From: an uncultured Methanobrevibacter sp.
Lineage (GTDB): Archaea > Methanobacteriota > Methanobacteria > Methanobacteriales > Methanobacteriaceae
DNA: 16,598 nucleotides
Assembly: GCF_937898925.1 (NCBI RefSeq)
Contig: NZ_CALDKF010000074.1
Coordinates: forward strand, 1-16,598
Direction of reading: 5' to 3'
Shown: in pieces, positions 13,977 to 16,598 of the stretch
Layout of the letters: every line of letters begins with the position of its first letter
How positions within the stretch are numbered: position 1 is the stretch's first letter
Program-made: the position numbers and the translations under genes
Notes under the pieces: model-generated
Told to the model about the DNA's origin: nothing
What the model saw: the letters and a program-made list of their open reading frames with translations, nothing else
Database searches by the model: none

Positions 13977-15209
13977 CTAAATATCAACAGATTCAGGCAA
14001 TTCTTCAGTGATTGAATACTCTAAAGTTGCTAAAGTGAATAGTTTAAGCATCATTTTAGGGGATAAATCTGCAGTGCCCATTCCACTAATTCCAACATAA
14101 TTAGGAACGGTATCCTTTTGATCCATCCAACTGTGGACTCTTTGAGCCATGCTTAAGTAATCTGCCTTGTCAATGGATTGGCTTAAGTCTTCACCAGAAG
14201 GATTAGTAGCATCCTTAACATCCTTGATTTCAATAGAAGAATCCTTATTCTTGTCAATATTCAAAAGATATTCTGAGAAAATGTAAATGCATTGACCTTC
14301 ATCATACTCATTTCCATTATATTCAATTGTAGAGAAAGCATAGTTCTTTTGTGAAACCAATTGAGCAAGATTAGGAACATCTTCCATTTCTATTTCATTT
14401 AAGGAAGATTCAGACAGATTATCACTATCGCTGTCATTCAAATCATCTGTATCATTTTCATCTAAATCATTATCTTCTGTGTCATTTAAGTCATCATCTG
14501 AATCAGTAGCAAAGCCTGGAATAATGCTATTGATTCCAGAATCATTCTTATCAGAGTCGGCTATTTTGCTTTTATCGGATTTATTCTTATCAGACTTAGC
14601 TGTCTTATTGACTTTTTCAGTAATGGTTTTAGATGTGCTGTTCTTTGCACTTGAACTGTTTAGAGATTTAGAACTGTTAGTTTGATTCTTTATCTTATTT
14701 ACAGTGTCATTTATGTTTTTACTGGTCTGGTTGGTTTTGTTTTCAACCTTTTCAGTTAATGTTTTGCTTGTATTAGTATCATTTTTTGTATCATTTGTTT
14801 TATTATCATTCTGCATTTGCGCTTGAGTTGCATCATTATTTATATCATCATTAAAGAATCCATTGTCATCTGTAGGGATAATTGTACTGAAACCGTCATC
14901 TCCACCGGAACTGCCATTGTAATAAGCCATTCCGGTTACAGCTCCAATAGCCAATATGATCACTAAAGCACAGATAATTGGCACCTTATACATACTAAAG
15001 AAAGATTTCTTAGTATTTTCCTCAATAACTTGCTTTCTAAATGTGTTTACTGGAGTTAAAACAGTTCCACATTCCTTACAGTATTTGGAATTGGAATCAT
15101 TTGTTTTCCCACAAGTAGGGCAAATTCTTGCTGAATTCAATTGAAAGCCACAATTTCTACAGAATTTCTCTTCATCATCATTTACGGTATGACATTTTGG
15201 ACAAATCAT
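13977..15209 (-). CDS. Double zinc-ribbon, single-pass membrane protein with a C-terminal pseudomurein-binding-type repeat
   Basis: The 410-residue product starts at MICPKCHTVN, where the ATG at 15207-15209 follows GGGGGTGA with a 4-nt spacer; an in-frame ATG at 15281 would add 24 residues but lacks a ribosome site. Two zinc ribbons use C3/C6/C17/C20 and C30/C33/C44/C47. One membrane helix lies at about 76-97. A long Asn/Asp/Ser/Thr/Lys-rich linker (about 98-275) has roughly 18 N-x-S/T sequons, fitting an extracellular, glycosylated spacer. The C-terminal domain (about 278-410) holds a calcium-loop-like DKNKDSSIEIKD (319-330) and then YLSMAQRVHSW...VPNYVGI...MMLKLFTLAT (351-395), which fits the pseudomurein-binding repeat pattern (A-x-x-V, LP-x-YV, then a hydrophobic helix). 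Orientation is inferred: zinc ribbons inside, wall-binding part outside. It may link the wall to the cytoplasm as a sensor or anchor. The gene stands alone, with a terminator behind it. Confidence 0.82.
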   Translation of the reverse strand: MICPKCHTVNDDEEKFCRNCGFQLNSARICPTCGKTNDSNSKYCKECGTVLTPVNTFRKQVIEENTKKSFFSMYKVPIICALVIILAIGAVTGMAYYNGSSGGDDGFSTIIPTDDNGFFNDDINNDATQAQMQNDNKTNDTKNDTNTSKTLTEKVENKTNQTSKNINDTVNKIKNQTNSSKSLNSSSAKNSTSKTITEKVNKTAKSDKNKSDKSKIADSDKNDSGINSIIPGFATDSDDDLNDTEDNDLDENDTDDLNDSDSDNLSESSLNEIEMEDVPNLAQLVSQKNYAFSTIEYNGNEYDEGQCIYIFSEYLLNIDKNKDSSIEIKDVKDATNPSGEDLSQSIDKADYLSMAQRVHSWMDQKDTVPNYVGISGMGTADLSPKMMLKLFTLATLEYSITEELPESVDI

Positions 15210-15298
15210 ATTTTCACCCCCGAAATAGGTTAAAAATGATTGTATGAATATAATGCAAAAATAACTATTGTCATTTGGCATTATAAAAAATATTCATC

Positions 15299-15340
15299 AC
15301 TAATATATTAGTAAACTAATATTTAAATATTTATATAAAT
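15299..15340 (-). promoter_or_regulatory. Probable promoter of the zinc-ribbon gene with palindrome ACTAATATATTAGT
   Basis: On the minus strand TTTATATAAATA (complement of about 15329-15340) is a good archaeal TATA box. It would place the transcript start near 15305, giving a leader of about 95 nt to the ATG at 15209. A perfect 14-bp palindrome ACTAATATATTAGT (15299-15312) and another AAACTAAT half-site (about 15313-15320) lie at or just before that start point, where a bound protein would block transcription. Confidence 0.5.
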
Positions 15341-15409
15341 AGTATGTGAAAATAAGAAAAATAAATCATGAAAAAGTATTTAATTGAATTTAGTCTATAA
15401 AAATTATAA

Positions 15410-15499
15410 AAATTAATTTAAAAAAAAGATGAAAAATAAAATAATAAAAAAATAAAAAAAATAAAAAAATAAAAAAGATAAAAAAATAGTCTGGAATAC
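15410..15499 (-). terminator. T-rich transcript end of the PIN-like gene
   Basis: Directly after the stop codon at 15500 the minus strand has repeated runs of T (complement of 15419-15487, mostly A with spaced T and G). No strong hairpin is seen. This matches the archaeal T-tract type of terminator. Confidence 0.5.
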
Positions 15500-15958
15500 T
15501 TATTTCTCTAAAAAGCCTTCGAGCTCTTTTTGAGATATGATTCCCATTTTGAATAAATCATTGAAAATGTCTTCTGAGGTAATGCATCTTAAATCATATT
15601 TTTCCAAATAATCCTTTATTGCATTGGGATTGTTATAAGCTACAACTCCCTTGTTTTTAATCGCTATCGCAATGGAAGAAGCTTCTCCATCCCCTAAAAC
15701 CTGATTTTTATGGTCATTTTTAATTTCATAGTATATATCAAAAGTCTTTGTGTTATATGAAATTTCCTCGACTTTTACGAATTCCTTATCCACAAGATCA
15801 TTTAGCTTGTCTTTTATAAAATCAGGAATGCTTGGATTATTTAAAGAATTAAAGACCTTATTGGAAATGACAATATGATTGAATAATTCCTCCAACAAAT
15901 CTGTTCTTTTTATCTTTAAAAAGTATAACAAGCAGTCTATATCATAAATTGTTTTCAT
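15500..15958 (-). CDS. PIN-domain-like protein with an incomplete active site
   Basis: The 152-residue product has the layout of a PIN domain: N-terminal strand KTIYDIDCLLYFL with the first acidic residue at D6, helix TDLLEELFNHIVIS, then LGDGEASSIAIAIKNKGVV (about 88-106), the typical GEAxAIxxA helix with E92, then the strand and turn VVAYNNPNAIKDYLEKYDLR, and a C-terminal ITSEDIF. In active PIN nucleases the last turn normally reads TDD and a Glu lies in the second conserved block. Here these positions are N109/N110 and N37/S38, so metal binding is probably impaired. The ATG at 15956-15958 follows GAGGGTGA closely; the upstream in-frame GTG is part of that site. It lies 152 bp behind an ImmA/IrrE-type gene. 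PIN genes next to such peptidases occur in toxin-antitoxin-like modules. Function is uncertain. Confidence 0.7.
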   Translation of the reverse strand: MKTIYDIDCLLYFLKIKRTDLLEELFNHIVISNKVFNSLNNPSIPDFIKDKLNDLVDKEFVKVEEISYNTKTFDIYYEIKNDHKNQVLGDGEASSIAIAIKNKGVVAYNNPNAIKDYLEKYDLRCITSEDIFNDLFKMGIISQKELEGFLEK

Positions 15959-15983
15959 ATTCACCCTCTTTACATATATTTAT

Positions 15984-16049
15984 TAGTTTTCTTAAAAACT
16001 ACAAAATCCCTTTACTAAACCTTCACATTTTAAAATCATTGATTTTAAA
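15984..16049. promoter_or_regulatory. Two inverted repeats upstream of the PIN-like gene
   Basis: TAGTTTT-CTTA-AAAACTA (15984-16001) lies 26-43 bp before the start codon, within the expected promoter region. TTTAAAATC-ATT-GATTTTAAA (16029-16049) lies about 70 bp before it. Both have perfect arms. Autoregulation by a partner protein would be typical for a toxin-antitoxin-like gene, but this is inference. Confidence 0.35.
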
Positions 16050-16069
16050 TAAAAACTAAACCTTTGCAT

Positions 16070-16100
16070 ATTAACAAAAATTCTTTAAAAATTAAAGAAT
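16070..16100 (-). terminator. Hairpin plus T-tract after the ImmA/IrrE-type gene
   Basis: ATTCTTTAA (16080-16088) and TTAAAGAAT (16092-16100) form a perfect 9-bp stem with an AAA loop, 10 nt past the stop codon at 16111. On the minus strand it is followed by TTTTTGTTAAT. It would partly separate this gene from the PIN-like gene. Confidence 0.55.
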
Positions 16101-16110
16101 TACACCCCTA

Positions 16111-16598
16111 TTAGAAAAATTTATAGGTTAGATCACTTCTAAAAGCATCCAATAACAATTCATCACGTTTTCCAGGGCTTATCTTACTATCATTAAATGC
16201 CTTTTCAACTGACCTAATATATTTACCTAATGAGAAATATTTTTCTGATTTAGCAGATGGAACATATAATCTATCACTAAATCCATTGATTCTAGCATTA
16301 TAACCAATTTGAACTGACCTAAGCTCCTTACATTCTTCAAGACTTATGAAATCATGTTCCCTAAGTCTGAATAGCATTGCATGATGGCTTATTTGGAAAT
16401 ATTGCTCAGCTCTTATGATTTCTTCTAAGGACCATTCTGTGAGATTGTTAACTTTTGCATATCTTTCCAAACCTTCATAAGTCATGATTAGGTAAGATGC
16501 AAAAATGTTAGCCTCTATTTCTGAATCATCATCATTTGAAGCTGATTCGTATGATGAACAGAATAAAGTATTGAGGGATGTTTTTAGATTATTTAACA
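16111..16598 (-). CDS. ImmA/IrrE-type metallopeptidase, C-terminal part (5' end outside window)
   Basis: The frame stays open to the window edge, so the gene is truncated here. An internal ATG at 16485 is not the start, because the 37 codons before it encode the family signature. Visible are 161 residues. The stretch SEIEANIFASYLIM (about 25-38 of the fragment) is the conserved E-x-E-A-N-x-F-A-x-x-L block of ImmA/IrrE (DUF955) peptidases, whose glutamate supplies the third zinc ligand. The expected HExxH lies just outside the window. Downstream, WSLEEIIRAEQYFQISHHAM then LFRLREHDFIS matches the usual 'VS..A...RL..L..I' C-terminal segment. Such peptidases cleave or regulate repressor-like partners in mobile elements and stress responses. 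The PIN-like gene follows. Confidence in the family is good; whether the zinc site is intact cannot be seen. Confidence 0.78.
   Translation of the reverse strand, partial: LNNLKTSLNTLFCSSYESASNDDDSEIEANIFASYLIMTYEGLERYAKVNNLTEWSLEEIIRAEQYFQISHHAMLFRLREHDFISLEECKELRSVQIGYNARINGFSDRLYVPSAKSEKYFSLGKYIRSVEKAFNDSKISPGKRDELLLDAFRSDLTYKFF

Noticed and set aside
15210..15281. Upstream in-frame extension of the zinc-ribbon protein (24 extra residues)
   Set aside because: No ribosome site at the upstream ATG, whereas GGGGGTGA sits 4 nt before the ATG at 15209.

Overview
The window looks like a chromosomal segment of a low-G+C methanogenic archaeon of the order Methanobacteriales, most like Methanobrevibacter. 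The grounds are an archaeal clamp-loader pair (rfcS, rfcL), a protein ending in what reads as a pseudomurein-binding repeat, a large secreted adhesin-like protein with Ig-like repeats, very A/T-rich spacers with T-tract terminators, and Shine-Dalgarno sites of the GGTGA type about 4 nt before ATG. The genus is inferred from protein character and composition; no database search was run.

Layout. Positions 3-185 hold the 3' end of a plus-strand gene. After a structured convergent spacer come two small minus-strand genes (94 and 59 residues; the second was found by eye). The minus-strand adhesin-like gene (1226-3448) follows. Its best start is an ATA codon placed exactly behind a perfect GGAGGTG site. 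A 521-bp divergent spacer with two notable inverted repeats separates it from a plus-strand pair: a DUF368 (PopT-like) membrane protein and a protein of about 18 short HEAT-like repeats. Everything to the right is on the minus strand, in transcriptional order from the right end: an ImmA/IrrE-type peptidase fragment, a PIN-like protein with a damaged active site, a zinc-ribbon/transmembrane/pseudomurein-binding protein, rfcS, rfcL, htpX and uvrA. uvrA ends convergently against the HEAT-like gene.

How the genes relate. rfcS and rfcL encode the 4:1 clamp loader that loads PCNA, and UvrA is the damage sensor of bacterial-type excision repair. HtpX is a membrane-protein quality-control protease and here carries an EF-hand loop. 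htpX and uvrA share an upstream element of about 36 bp, which hints at common (possibly stress) control. The adhesin-like protein, the DUF368 protein and the zinc-ribbon/pseudomurein-binding protein concern the cell envelope. The ImmA/IrrE plus PIN pair at the right edge resembles toxin-antitoxin-like or stress-response modules. Several minus-strand genes end in perfect hairpins at or just past the stop codon followed by T-rich tracts. Palindromes built on AAACTAAT/ATTAGTTT recur only in spacers. I found no CRISPR array, rRNA, tRNA, insertion sequence or intein.
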